From the NCBI GenBank assembly GCA_020740775.1, contig JAHEWK010000003.1, positions 2,666,001 through 2,730,000 of the forward strand: a stretch of DNA of 64,000 nt, read 5' to 3'. Both the position numbers and the translations under genes were made by a program. The notes below the pieces were generated by a model. It worked only from the letters and a program-made list of their open reading frames with translations. It did no database searches and had not been told where the DNA came from. Position 1 is the first letter of the stretch. The number at the start of each line of letters is the position of its first letter. This stretch comes from Ilyonectria destructans (lineage: Eukaryota > Ascomycota > Sordariomycetes > Hypocreales > Nectriaceae). Shown piece after piece: positions 35,930 through 45,765 of the stretch.

Positions 35930-36090
35930 TCTCCCCGCTCCTCTCATCCCCATCCCCATCCCCATCCCCCTCCCCTTTCCGTTCTTGCTTCAACTTACGA
36001 CACTTCGCTTCTCTCGACCTCGTCTTTCCCCCCCTCCGTCCTTTTCCTCCCCCTCCGTTCCCTCCCTCTCCCTCCCCCCTCTGCCTCATC
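35930..36090 (+). promoter_or_regulatory. Polypyrimidine tract upstream of the KH gene
   Basis: About 160 nt almost entirely C and T on the plus strand, including four CATCCC-type units near 35947-35970. It ends about 45 nt before the ATG at 36134. Long CT tracts of this kind mark transcription start regions in filamentous fungi; the exact start cannot be placed. Confidence 0.5.
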
Positions 36091-36133
36091 GTCCAACCCG
36101 CCGACCGTCGTCGAGGTCGCCCACACCGAGGAC

Positions 36134-39100
36134 ATGAATAAGCTGGCAAACATGCGTCACTGGTCGGAGAGGATGAGCCCCAACTTCGGAATGGGCCGTC
36201 CCAACATGCCTATGAATGCCCTCAATGCCCACCCCAAGAACGCCGCCCAACCGGGGCAGCCCATAAGCTCACCCCAGGCTGCCGATGCCACCATCCACTA
36301 CTCGTTCAACGTGCCATTTGCTTCCGATCTGGTCGGGCCCGACACCGAGGACATCCTTCACGCCACCACCGACGCCGTCCTGCGATGGACACACCCCGAG
36401 GACGCGCCCGACGATGTCGAAATCCACGAGCTACCCGTTCACGCCCAGAACCTGGCCAACCTCAGGAGGTTATGTCGCGAACTCTCCAACGGACCGCTAC
36501 CCATCGAAGCCCACGTCCTGTCTGCGACGCCCAAGAACGGAAAAGGCCTGCAGGTCACCACCGTCTGTCTATCAGGCTCTCCAGAGCTGGTCCACAAGAG
36601 CCGAGAGACCATTTTGAATGATACCCCCATCTCGCTCGTATGTCCCGTTCCGCACCTCCCTCGATCCGCCCTGTTCAGCGTATCCCATGTCGCCCGTTCT
36701 GACCAATCTTCTAGCGCTGCACAACGATCGACGTCGATGGCCAACTGGTCTGTGATATTAACGGCGGAATCCTCAAGAAGTCCGTGACGGACAACCTCGA
36801 CTACATTTCCAGCTACTGCGGTGTCGACATCTTCCTCCTTGGCCCCAAGCTGACCCCGATGGTCGACGGAATGACTGGTGAGGCTGAGATGCGAATGGAT
36901 CAGCGATGGAGGGTTGCCATCTACGGCGACATCTTGTCGTCTGAGCACGCAAAGGCCCGAGTCCTGATCCACATTGATACCTTGGTAAAGGGCTTCCACG
37001 CTTTACGTTCTGGTCACGATCCTAACTTCTTCCTAGCTCGGCCGCGTTGTCGACGGTACGAAACTCGAATTGTCTTGTCACCAGCTCGTTTGTGGTCGCC
37101 ACCGCAAGAATATCAAGTTGATCGAGTCATCCACCGGGACTGCTATTTACTTCCCGCCCCCGTTCTCGCAGATGTACCGCTACTGCCCCCCGAAAGCAAC
37201 TCGCCGTGATCCCGCCGATATCTTCATCACTGGCGAGACCCCTCAGGCCATTGAGCTCGCCAAGCAGAAGCTCCACGAAACCGTCCAGCGAATTAGGCTC
37301 TACGTTAAGGACGTGACGATTCCTGCCGCCAAGATCGATAGCATCCTCCTTGGTCGCTTGGACAAGGTCCGCAAAATCCTTGAAGCAAATGGAACCTACA
37401 TCATGTTCCCCCCGTTGGCAAGTCAGCGCAATATGGTTCGAGTCCAGGGCAGCGAGGGTCTCCACGTGGAGCGAACCGTTCGAGAAATCATGTCACTGGC
37501 AGGCCAGTTCTACAGCGCAGGATGGTACATTCAGCAGCCTGAGTCTCGACAGCTTCCAGGCCCCGCCGATATTCGCACCATGCTGGGTGACATCTGCGCC
37601 AACTCGGAGGCGGACCTATCTTTCGACAAGATGACCTTTACCGTCACTGGATCTGATGATGCTGTCAAGTCCGCTCTTATGGTCATCTCGGAGATCAAAT
37701 TTGTGGCTCAGTCTCAGTACCAGATTCGAGTCAAGATCGAGCTTGCCAATGAGCACAAGGAGTTTGTCAGTGGCAAGAAGAACGGCAAGATCAACAAGAT
37801 TATGGGCCAAAGTATGCAGGACCCCGCCTTACCATTCTCACGTCACTAACCCATTTAAAGGCAACGTTCAGATCATTTTCGACGGATTCAACGAGTACAA
37901 CTTCAACATTGACGTCATGGCTGCTGGTTACGAGTCGATGAAGCAGGGCCTGACCCTTGTCGAACAGGAGATGCCCGCCTCAATCTCTTTCCATGTCCCT
38001 GACCAGTACCACAAGCGAATCATCGGTATTGGTGGGCAGCACATTCAGCGAATCATGAAGAAGCACTCCGTCTTCGTCAAGTTTTCTAATGCTATGGACA
38101 GAGGTATGTTTTGGCAGTTGGCTTTCATCTGCACTACTAACATGCGCTATAGGTGGCATGGGACGTGAGGATGATGATATCAAGGTCGATAACGTCATTT
38201 GCCGAACCCCCGCCCGCAACGCCCAGAACCTCGATGCAGTCAAGAACGAGATTCTGGAGATGGTTGATCGTGCTGTAAGTGTGCCCTATGGTGTACAATT
38301 ACTCGACCCCTAACTGAACGTTCTTAGGACTCTGAGTACACCTCTCAGATTGTCAGCGTTGATCGCCTGTACCACCGCCAGCTCATTGCTCGCCTTCCTG
38401 AGATCGACGAACTCGAGCAGAAGTACAACTGCAAGATCAACTTCCCCAGCACCGAGCAGGCTAGCGACGAGGTGACTGTCAATGGACCTCAGTGGCAGGT
38501 CCCTCACTGTGTTGACGAGTTCTTGGGAATGGTCCCCGACAAGCACGAACTCATCCTTGCCCGCAGCCCCGAGTTGATCAAATTCCTCGAGTCTCCCGAG
38601 TTCGCTCACGATCTTGTTCCCAAGCTGAAGAACCAGCATGAGGTCGAGGTGACCGTTCACCAGAACCCTGACGAGGTTACTGAGGACGGCTCTCCAACCG
38701 TGGCCCTTCTCTGGGGCTTTACTCGAAACAACGCCGGTGGTCTTCGTGATGCTATGGATTTCCTCCAGTCTCAGTTTGCGACTTCCGGGGCCGAGATTAA
38801 CATTGTTAAGGGCGCCCTCCCCCGACCCAAGTCCGACTCGTTCGAAGACTCGCTTCAGTACTTCGACTCAAAGCTCCTTCAACATGCCCCTGCTTCGGTG
38901 GCCACCGACTCCCCCGTCAAGGTTGCCTTTGGCGACGAAGTTGCTCGTGAGCGAAGCAGCATCCTCGACCGTCTCCGAAAGCCCGGCAGCATGACCTCGA
39001 TCTCGTCCTTCTTGGACCGCAGAAAGAACAGCTCTCACTCAGCCCATGCCAACTTCTTCAAGGGCTCGAGCAACGTGTCCAAGTCCTCGCTCATCTCCAT

Positions 39101-39347
39101 CGAATCGACCCGCAGCTTCAATGCTGACCGAAACCCCTGGAACGACAGCGGCGTGAACCTCCCAGAGGACGATAACCCCTGGGCCCCACGCCCTTTCAGC
39201 ACCCATGCCGACAACAAGTTGGCTATTCCCCAACCTGGCGACGTTACACCTCGCCACAGCGCCCGCGCCTCCGGCGACAGCGGACGCCCCTCGACCTCTC
39301 ATTCTATGAATTCAGGATACCCCGCCCCTATTGGGCCTTTCCGTTAG
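36134..39347 (+). CDS. Multi-KH-domain RNA-binding protein
   Basis: Cytoplasmic RNA-binding protein of 977 residues. Six exons (36134-36637, 36715-36984, 37037-37811, 37861-38103, 38153-38274, 38328-39347) all join in phase over 49-77 nt introns. Several KH modules are visible: LELSCHQLVCGRHRKNIKLI with FITGETPQAIELAKQKL (about 266-340), VTIPAAKIDSILLGRLDKVRKIL (about 350-430), a region with KKNGKINKIMG, and a canonical one, ISFHVPDQYHKRIIGIGGQHIQRIM, whose GxxG loop is GIGG at 572-575. A further divergent copy follows (VDRLYHRQLIARLPEIDELEQKYNCKINFP). The last 130 residues are Ser/Pro-rich and disordered. The arrangement recalls Bicaudal-C and vigilin-type proteins that control mRNA localisation or translation; exact orthology is not claimed. 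Confidence 0.9.
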
Positions 39348-40070
39348 ATTCCCCCGTGTTAGAACCTCTACATGCAAATACCCCGGCTGGATATACCCTG
39401 GCGTAAAATACCCTGGAACGTCTCCTTCTGCATCGGCCGGTTTATGCCTCGCTCTGTTTGTTTTCTCTTCGTTGTCTTTGTGTGTTTTACTGTTTTTCCT
39501 ATTGCTGGTTTTGTTTTGGTTATCGGGATCGGGGGTCTTTTTTGACGACTTGACGTCCACTCATTATACCCAGTCACGCAACGAAAAGCTGAGGACAAAA
39601 AAATGAAGAATACCCCTGGTGCCGAGCGAGATGATCTTTGGGACATGGTGGATTGATTTGGGGAGAAAGATACCAACATCAACGAAAACAAGAAGAAACA
39701 TGAAGAGTCTATGTCTGGAGAAAGACGATGACTATACACGGAGTCGAAGTTGGGCATTGGTTTGTTCCCATTCTTATGACAGACTTATCTTGTTTATGGA
39801 AGGATGTGTTCGCAATGGATATTGCTCGCTACGGTTCCAAAATGTCTCTACGGCTTCTGGATGGACTCTAAGCGAGTCTACCGGGCGAGAACGAAAAGTT
39901 AGAGAATCACTATACTGCTATGTGAGTTCAAGAAACTCAATGATACCCGCGGTTTCGCGATTGCTCTGCACAAATTTTATTCCATTCTTGCAGTGACGTA
40001 AATGTCGTAATATTGCGTTTTGGCATCCTCGTACTCAACTTGGCCCGCCCTAGGGCGCCAGGTTTATCTC
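39348..40070. other. Intergenic region downstream of the KH gene
   Basis: About 700 bp with no coding signal; probably 3' UTR of the KH gene. It contains a short near-tandem AATACCCYGG stretch (39377-39420). Confidence 0.65.
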
Positions 40071-40505
40071 CTAAGGATCTCCTTGCATTTGTACTAGTGC
40101 ATCTTCTTTTTTGCGGATTCCTGGAACTGACTGCTTGAAATGTGGGAAGATATCGGTCCAAGCTAGAGTGTCATAGGCTCCAGCTGGGAGGTCCCTGGTG
40201 CTCACATACGGCTCGACAATAACACATACACGAGCCATTATGAGAGAAATGGCGCAAATGAAGACAAAAGTACCATTGCCAAGGTTCTCGACCCATGCAT
40301 TTTCGCCCTCAGTCCACTTTTCCCAGAAGGCGTCCAAGGTATCCCAGCGGGCGACGGTGAGATTGAGTGCAAAACATAGGCCGCCTCAGAAGCCAATGTA
40401 CGAAGAAGGCATCCGCCACAGCCACTTCTCAACGGAGGAGACAAATTGGTTATTATCCGCTGCATTTGCCCCGGCGTCTCGTACCCAGGATTTCGCCGTC
40501 AACAT
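40071..40505 (-). pseudogene. Remnant of a membrane-protein gene with one in-frame stop
   Basis: Reading from the ATG at 40505 gives 39 residues ending RMPSSYIGF, then a TGA (40386-40388), then 104 more residues in the same frame (starting GGLCFALNLTVARW) to a TAG. The post-stop part is strongly protein-like: it contains DAFWEKWTEGENAWVENLGNGTF, one membrane segment (FVFICAISLIMARVCVIV) and PAGAYDTLAWTDIFPHF. The style matches the C-terminal end of fungal multi-pass membrane proteins of unknown function; this family statement is from memory and uncertain. No intact 5' part is visible upstream on the minus strand, so it looks truncated as well as interrupted. A sequencing error at the stop, or an unseen intron, are the alternatives. 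Confidence 0.55.
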
Positions 40506-40508
40506 CTA

Positions 40509-41076
40509 ATACCTTTGCGTTGTGAGTGAGAGTTGACAGGAGTTGATAGAGAAGCATGGATTGTGCCCAACACCTTTCGCATATAACTAAGACGTATGTC
40601 GATCGTCACATATTGTATCAGTCTCGAATCTCCGAGACAGAACATATCTTACAGATATAATTAACTGTAGGATGCAGACGTATTAAACACAATATTAGGA
40701 GCCTAACCATCTTGCCTTCCACGCTGTCAACAATGCCGCTCTGTGTGCGCTGCAAATCGCCCATGAAACACATTATCTGTAAGTGAAAAGACAAGACTGG
40801 GTTTACCTGCAAGGCTTTCCGACCAACTCCACACTGTCGCTGCGCTTCTACAACCACTAGACACATCTAGAACGACCTCCCGTTCATCATCCGCTCTCGA
40901 ACAATCCTCACATCTTCCTTTGCAACCTCTTTCATTGCTCTCTTCATCGCTTCCATTATCTCCCCCAGTCGCTTCTCGGGCGATTCGTCTTCGGGGGGAC
41001 TCTCCTCAGACGAGAGATGACACATGCTACAGAATCGCTCTACTTTCGGGGCGTCTGGGCCAGAGCGGCATTTCCA
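40509..41076. other. Intergenic region between remnant and 483-aa gene
   Basis: No supported gene. A stretch near 40735-40860 reads with several cysteines on the plus strand but does not form a clean zinc cluster. Confidence 0.55.
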
Positions 41077-42528
41077 CTAGCCGCCGCTCTTTTTCCGGAC
41101 CGCAGTATCCCAAAGGGAGCTTGGGTCGTGCCATTCCTTGTCCCATCGTTGACGTTTCGTCAGCGAGACCTGGCACTGCAATTCGAGGGTGCGGATGGTG
41201 TTGAGGAGCTGGGTGAAGCGAGATGGCGTAGAACCAGGCCAGAGGTCGAGAATGTTGTAGGTCATGAAGATGAAAAACCAGTCGGGGACAAGGACAGTTG
41301 GCAGATTTGAGGAACAGGTGTTGGGTTTCGGGACTGGAGTTGATTCGGGTTCGGGCCCTGTTGTGGATCCTGGTGCTTGTTGCCAGTGCCTCCAAAATGC
41401 CCTGTTGTATGCATTCCTATTCTTAGACCTGATCTTATCGAGGTTCTCTTGGTAGGCGCTTTGGCTCAGTGGTTTGGTCATGCCCTCTAGATAGGAATGC
41501 TCGCCGACTTCAGGATGGGCGACGATCGGCACTCGTAGGAGTCGCTTATCAAGTCCTCCCGACTCAAACAGGAGCTCACGGTGACTCTCTGGGGGCTGCT
41601 GGTCGGCTCCATCCCACTTGAAGGTGAAGAACCCAGCTATTGCACCTTCTGACTCGGCGTGGTTGATCGAGACATCCTTCATATTATCCACCAACTCACT
41701 TTCGACCTGGCGGATCACTTGTTGCTGGGCTGGGGCCAGGGGCGGCGGCGAGAGAGGTCGTCGGCGAGCTACGCGCCCCCTGGCCCTCGCCTCTGCAGCT
41801 CGTGCAGCATCGGATTTCTGGCGCTGTTCACGCAGGAAGTTTGCTAAGATTGAGTCGGCCTTCTCCCGTGCTTCGATAACAGGACCGTAAGTCTCCTCGC
41901 GAGCTTGCTCTTGACTGGCAAGGAACTCCACCAGTTGCGCGCCCTCCTCGGAGTATTTCTCTAATAGTTTCTCGACTTCGATACTGTTCGCAGTGTTCAT
42001 CGGCTGGAACAGCCTTTCGCCAGCCTTTGGGTATAGATCGCGAGAAGGGGGTGGGAACTCCAAACGGAAAGACTGCGACTTAGTGAGGACAGGGTCGCCA
42101 ACAGGTCGGAGGCTGTCAAAGTGGTGTCGCGATATATTGATCGGCGTATCGCCGCATGACTTGGTAGGTTTACCGCGTGTATCGCCGCATGATTTGGTAG
42201 CTTTCCCGCGTGCATCTCGAGACGCGAGGGTGGTCGCAAACGAAGAGTGGCTGGGCAGAGGACGGTCGAACGAGGGGCGCAACGCCGACGGCTCGGATGG
42301 GCGCCGCGCCGGAGATGTGGGCGACGATTCTGGCAAGTCGCATTCTTGTTGCGCCTCGGCAGCGCGTTCTGAAGTTAAGGGCGAGGGCGGGTTGCGCTCG
42401 ATGAGGAGCGACGACGGCGGTCGCGAACAGGTAGAGTCTGGAGACCTCGGACTTCCCGCTGTGCTCTTGTCGGAACAAGCATCCTCGCCATCGCGCAGCT
42501 CAACCGCCGCGCCTTCTTGAGCCAACAT
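41077..42528 (-). CDS. Protein of unknown function, 483 aa, with 11-residue tandem repeat
   Basis: Single-exon frame; I chose the ATG at 42528 (MLAQEGAAVELRDGED) because the open frame further upstream has no ATG. Residues 1-110 are Ser/Pro-rich and disordered. Two consecutive 11-residue units, RGKATKSCGDT and RGKPTKSCGDT, follow. A helical region with NTANSIEVEKLLEKYSEEGAQLVEFLASQEQAREETYG and a basic arm (RARGRVARRRPLSPPP) occupies the middle. The C-terminal third is well structured: a GFFTFKWDGADQQPPESHRELLFE segment, then TVLVPDWFFIFMTYNILDLWPG and RTLELQCQVSLTKRQRWDKEWHD. I do not recognise the family. The promoter contains two perfect palindromes. Confidence 0.8.
   Translation of the reverse strand: MLAQEGAAVELRDGEDACSDKSTAGSPRSPDSTCSRPPSSLLIERNPPSPLTSERAAEAQQECDLPESSPTSPARRPSEPSALRPSFDRPLPSHSSFATTLASRDARGKATKSCGDTRGKPTKSCGDTPINISRHHFDSLRPVGDPVLTKSQSFRLEFPPPSRDLYPKAGERLFQPMNTANSIEVEKLLEKYSEEGAQLVEFLASQEQAREETYGPVIEAREKADSILANFLREQRQKSDAARAAEARARGRVARRRPLSPPPLAPAQQQVIRQVESELVDNMKDVSINHAESEGAIAGFFTFKWDGADQQPPESHRELLFESGGLDKRLLRVPIVAHPEVGEHSYLEGMTKPLSQSAYQENLDKIRSKNRNAYNRAFWRHWQQAPGSTTGPEPESTPVPKPNTCSSNLPTVLVPDWFFIFMTYNILDLWPGSTPSRFTQLLNTIRTLELQCQVSLTKRQRWDKEWHDPSSLWDTAVRKKSGG
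42146..42211 (-). repeat. In-frame 33-nt tandem duplication inside the 483-aa gene
   Basis: Two adjacent 33-nt units (42146-42178 and 42179-42211) differing by a few bases, encoding RGK-A/P-TKSCGDT twice. The period is a multiple of three, so the frame is kept. Confidence 0.9.
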
Positions 42529-43409
42529 GGTCGATGGATGTGTTGATGACGAGTGGCGGTTGGAAATGGTGGGCGTAAGTGCGAGACGCGAAGATGTAGA
42601 GGGGAAAGTTAACAGAGGGTGAGAAGGAAGTAAACACAACTCAACAGACAAGGCGCAAGAATTCTGTCAAGTTCAGCAAACGGCGTCAAGGAGACAACGA
42701 AGCTATGACTTGATTTCACGGAGCGAGATCTCGAGGAGAAATACGAGCAAAGAAATATGAGAGTTGAGAGTTGAGAGCTGCAATCAGTAATACGCTCTCG
42801 TTTGTTGATGCGGCACCTGCCTTATCCTTATAGGTAGGTACCTACCTCCTTGGGTAGATACCTTGGTACCTTAGGTATCTAGATACCACCTTAGGTTGCG
42901 TTGGAAAGAAATCGGTGAGTTGGCGCTGCCGCCTCTTCGTCAGTGAATCATGGTCATCGTGACGAACTGCGAGGCATACGTCAACAGCTGGTACACACAC
43001 CATGGCCGTTTCCTCCTAATCAGTTTGCTACGCACGTACAAACCAGGCATAAGCCAAGCCCTTGGCTGTGAGTTTTGCCAGACACAAAACATTCATTGAC
43101 GCAATGCGAAGTAAAGGTGGCCATTTGCAAGTAAAAGCGTCCAAAAAACATGAACGTTGTTGTTGAAACTCATCTTCGGGTTTGTCCAAGATTACATCCA
43201 TGGAAAACATGGCTAGGGTATACAGATCCACACCAGGGAAGCCGAGTCGACTCTCTCCCTCCCTTCTAGAAGCCATTTTCCCGAACCCGCTCAATGACGC
43301 ATATCCAGCGCTTGCCCCAACGCCGTCCTACCCCGTTGTTGTTGTTGTTGTTGTTGTACAGGTTATACAGCTTGTTACACGCTCAGCGGCGACAGCCACA
43401 CGTGAAGCT
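42529..43409. other. Intergenic region with paired palindromes
   Basis: Promoter of the minus-strand 483-aa gene plus the 3' flank of the IRC3-like gene. It contains AGGTAGGTACCTACCT (42832-42847) and GGTATCTAGATACC (42874-42887), both perfect palindromes, and a GTT microsatellite (43335-43357). No gene is supported. Confidence 0.7.
43335..43357. repeat. GTT trinucleotide repeat
   Basis: About seven uninterrupted GTT units in intergenic DNA 50-75 bp beyond the IRC3-like stop codon. Confidence 0.85.
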
Positions 43410-45413
43410 TCATCCCACCAAAGGTCCCACCTTGACGCGCTCCCGGAGTTGCCTTGACTCTACAACTGCACTTTGTCTTTCCCGTCGCTTTTGCTCCGCC
43501 TCGATTTTAGCAAAGTGACCGCGGGCACCGTGTTTCAGCTTTGTGATCATGTCGGTGGCTCTGCCCTTGTCCAGGCCCTTGATGGTCAGGGGGTTTGCCT
43601 TCCCGCGTAGCTTGTTGATAAAGTCCACCTGGCCTTGGGTAGGCGGCAGTGATCGCCATCTTTGGTACCGATGAATAAATGTATGAGGGAATGCGTTGGC
43701 TGCGTAGCTGTCCGCTCCATGCACCGCATCAGGGAAGGTGGCTGCAGTGAGAATCTCTCGGGGGACTGCGTATGGTGACTTGGCCAAGCCAGCTGGAAGC
43801 GCTCGCACCTCCACCGCTCGGTATATGGGGGACGAGGTTCCAAGTTCCTCGCTGATCTTTTCAATCCTGATGTATGAACCGCTCGGAGCGGAGAGGATGA
43901 ATTTTTCTTGCCCGACTTGCACCCAAGAGTACTTGCTAATGGATCGAATATGCTTCTCCCCTGAAGTATCAGCGATTAGGTCGAGGACGGACGAGTAGTC
44001 TGTGAACGTGACTGTGTCAGGAGAGCCTGGGCCAGAAGTTGTGTGGAACGACAGAGCACTCTGCGCAATGTCCTCCCCCCGATCCTCAGCCGCCTTGATC
44101 TTCCGCATCTCTTTGACCGACGCATTCTCCACCAACACGTTGGGGTCCAGGCCGAAAAGTGTTGGCGTAGTAACAATCCCAGTATCTAAACTTGACACTA
44201 AATCGATTACGTAGCAGTCCTTTTTCCCTGGGTGAAGTCTCATGCCTCTTCCAATCATCTGCACAAGTAGGTTTCGCGACCTCGTCGGCCTTCCGAGGAC
44301 AATGCAGTCGATGTTGGGGATGTCGGTGCCCTCGGTAAATACACCGCAGTTAACAAGAACTGGGAATTCTCCCCTCTTGAAAGCGTCGAGAGTTTGGCTT
44401 CTCTCGACTCTCGGCGTATCTCCCGTTACGTATCTTGCTTCGAATCCGTGCTTGCGGAATGTCTGGGTGAGTTCAATGACGTGTGCTACGTCAACGCAAA
44501 ACACAAGTGTCGACTTCCTTCCTTGGGCTTTGGCCATCCAACTTCGAACCGTAATGTCGTTGATCTCGTCGGTGTTGACAATTTTGGAGAGCTCTCCAGG
44601 CTGGAAATCGCCAAAATTATTGCTTTTAACTTGTTTGAGGTTGGCGGTCGATTCAACAGTTGTGAAGATGACATCTGAAAGCCACTTTTCGGCAATCATG
44701 TCGACATAGTCCTTGTGGTAGACAATCTCGTCAATAGCTGCGCCGAGTTTCACACCATCGAATCGGGAGAAGGTGGCAGATACACCGATCAAGTTCGGGG
44801 AGCCTTCTCGCTTCTCGTCGAGACCAAAATGTTGGAGGGTTTTCAAGTATCCTGGCGCAACGATGTGGTGTGCTTCGTCAACTAGCACAAGCTTGAACCG
44901 GGAAGGGTCAAACTTGGCCAACCGACCCTTAGACGTGATACTCCGGACACTTGCAATAGTGATATCGGCGGTCCCCGTTGCATGCACGTTTCCCATTTCA
45001 ATCTCAATGCTCTTCTTTGGATATGCAAGCTGACAGTGGTTTGCGGCTTGTTCAACCAACTCTCGCCGATGGGCCAGGATAAGGGTGCGGTCAGCGTCCT
45101 CTGCAGTTGACGGCATTCTGTCAATGAGTTGTGTGAAAATGACCTATGACAAATGAGCTTGATGGCCAATGCAGGACCTCAAAATCCATACCGTCTTGCC
45201 ACTTCCGGTTGCTAGTGAGATTCCGACTCGTTTATGGCCCCGCTTGAGCGATTCCAAGACGGATGTGATGCATTCTCGTTGATAGTCGCGAAGTTGAAGC
45301 TGTCTCTTAGGGGCCACGGTGGATGCGTAGGCTCTGAACGCCCAGGGCTTGAGCGCCGGTGCGCCCAGCCTGGCATTCGGCCTGAGTAAACATTTAGCCA
45401 CCGTTCGTAGCAT
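43410..45413 (-). CDS. Irc3-like mitochondrial ATP-dependent DEAH-box helicase
   Basis: Superfamily 2 helicase of 651 residues; yeast Irc3 maintains mitochondrial DNA by branch migration and fork remodelling. Exons 45192-45413 and 43410-45143 join at phase 0 over a 48-nt intron. The N-terminus (MLRTVAKCLLRPNARLGAP...FRAYAST) is basic, lacks acidic residues and looks like a mitochondrial presequence. Motifs in order: LRDYQRECI, Walker A ATGSGKT (68-74), LAHRRELVEQA, DEAH (163-166), SATF, then helicase C-terminal motifs TLVFCVDVAH, NCGVFTEGTDIPNID and QMIGRGMRLHPGKKDCYVID. The tail ends in a basic helix. I took the ATG at 45413; the frame extends a little upstream without another ATG. It is divergent from the Rrn5-like gene. 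Confidence 0.92.
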
Positions 45414-45765
45414 TGCACATGATGAGATGCGCAATACAAATAATCACAATGCACATGGTTTGAGATGAAGCTTTGACAGGTATTCGAGGCGCTTGGAGTG
45501 CAAAGTTGCTAGCGTCTGTGTTAGTCAGCAAGCGTTTAATGGCGGTTGGCTCTTCAATCATCGACTGCCGGGGCTTCTAGAAATTTGAGACGGTGAACCC
45601 TGTGAACCAAGTGCCGAGCATCTCCCGCTTCTCTATAACTCAAGCCTTTTGTATTCGCAGGGCTCAATCATCATTCTGTTGGTCGAGCTTCGACTTTTTC
45701 CCCGCCTCTGCTACCATGTTTTCGCCTGCTCGGAGCATTCTTGACGTCGTCAGCAACAAAGGAGC
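45414..45765. promoter_or_regulatory. Bidirectional promoter IRC3-like / RRN5-like
   Basis: The 352 bp between divergent start codons. No TATA box or repeated motif stands out. Confidence 0.55.

Larger units (their letters stand above)
32386..36133. other. 3.7 kb intergenic region upstream of the KH gene
   Basis: No supported gene; open frames of up to about 310 codons near 34.6-36.1 kb overlap on both strands without protein-like features. It contains a GA microsatellite (33879-33906), a TGAC tetranucleotide run (34061-34080), two AGGTACCT palindromes (35727-35734, 35825-35832) and, from about 35930 to 36090, a very pyrimidine-rich tract typical of a fungal core promoter and leader. Confidence 0.65.

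Noticed and set aside
35220..36137. 305-codon plus-strand frame overlapping the KH gene start
   Set aside because: Runs through the polypyrimidine leader in another frame; opposite-strand frame is equally long; no conserved motif.
40735..40865. Cysteine-containing plus-strand reading resembling a Zn2Cys6 cluster
   Set aside because: Spacing does not match C-x2-C-x6-C and no basic arm or downstream domain follows.
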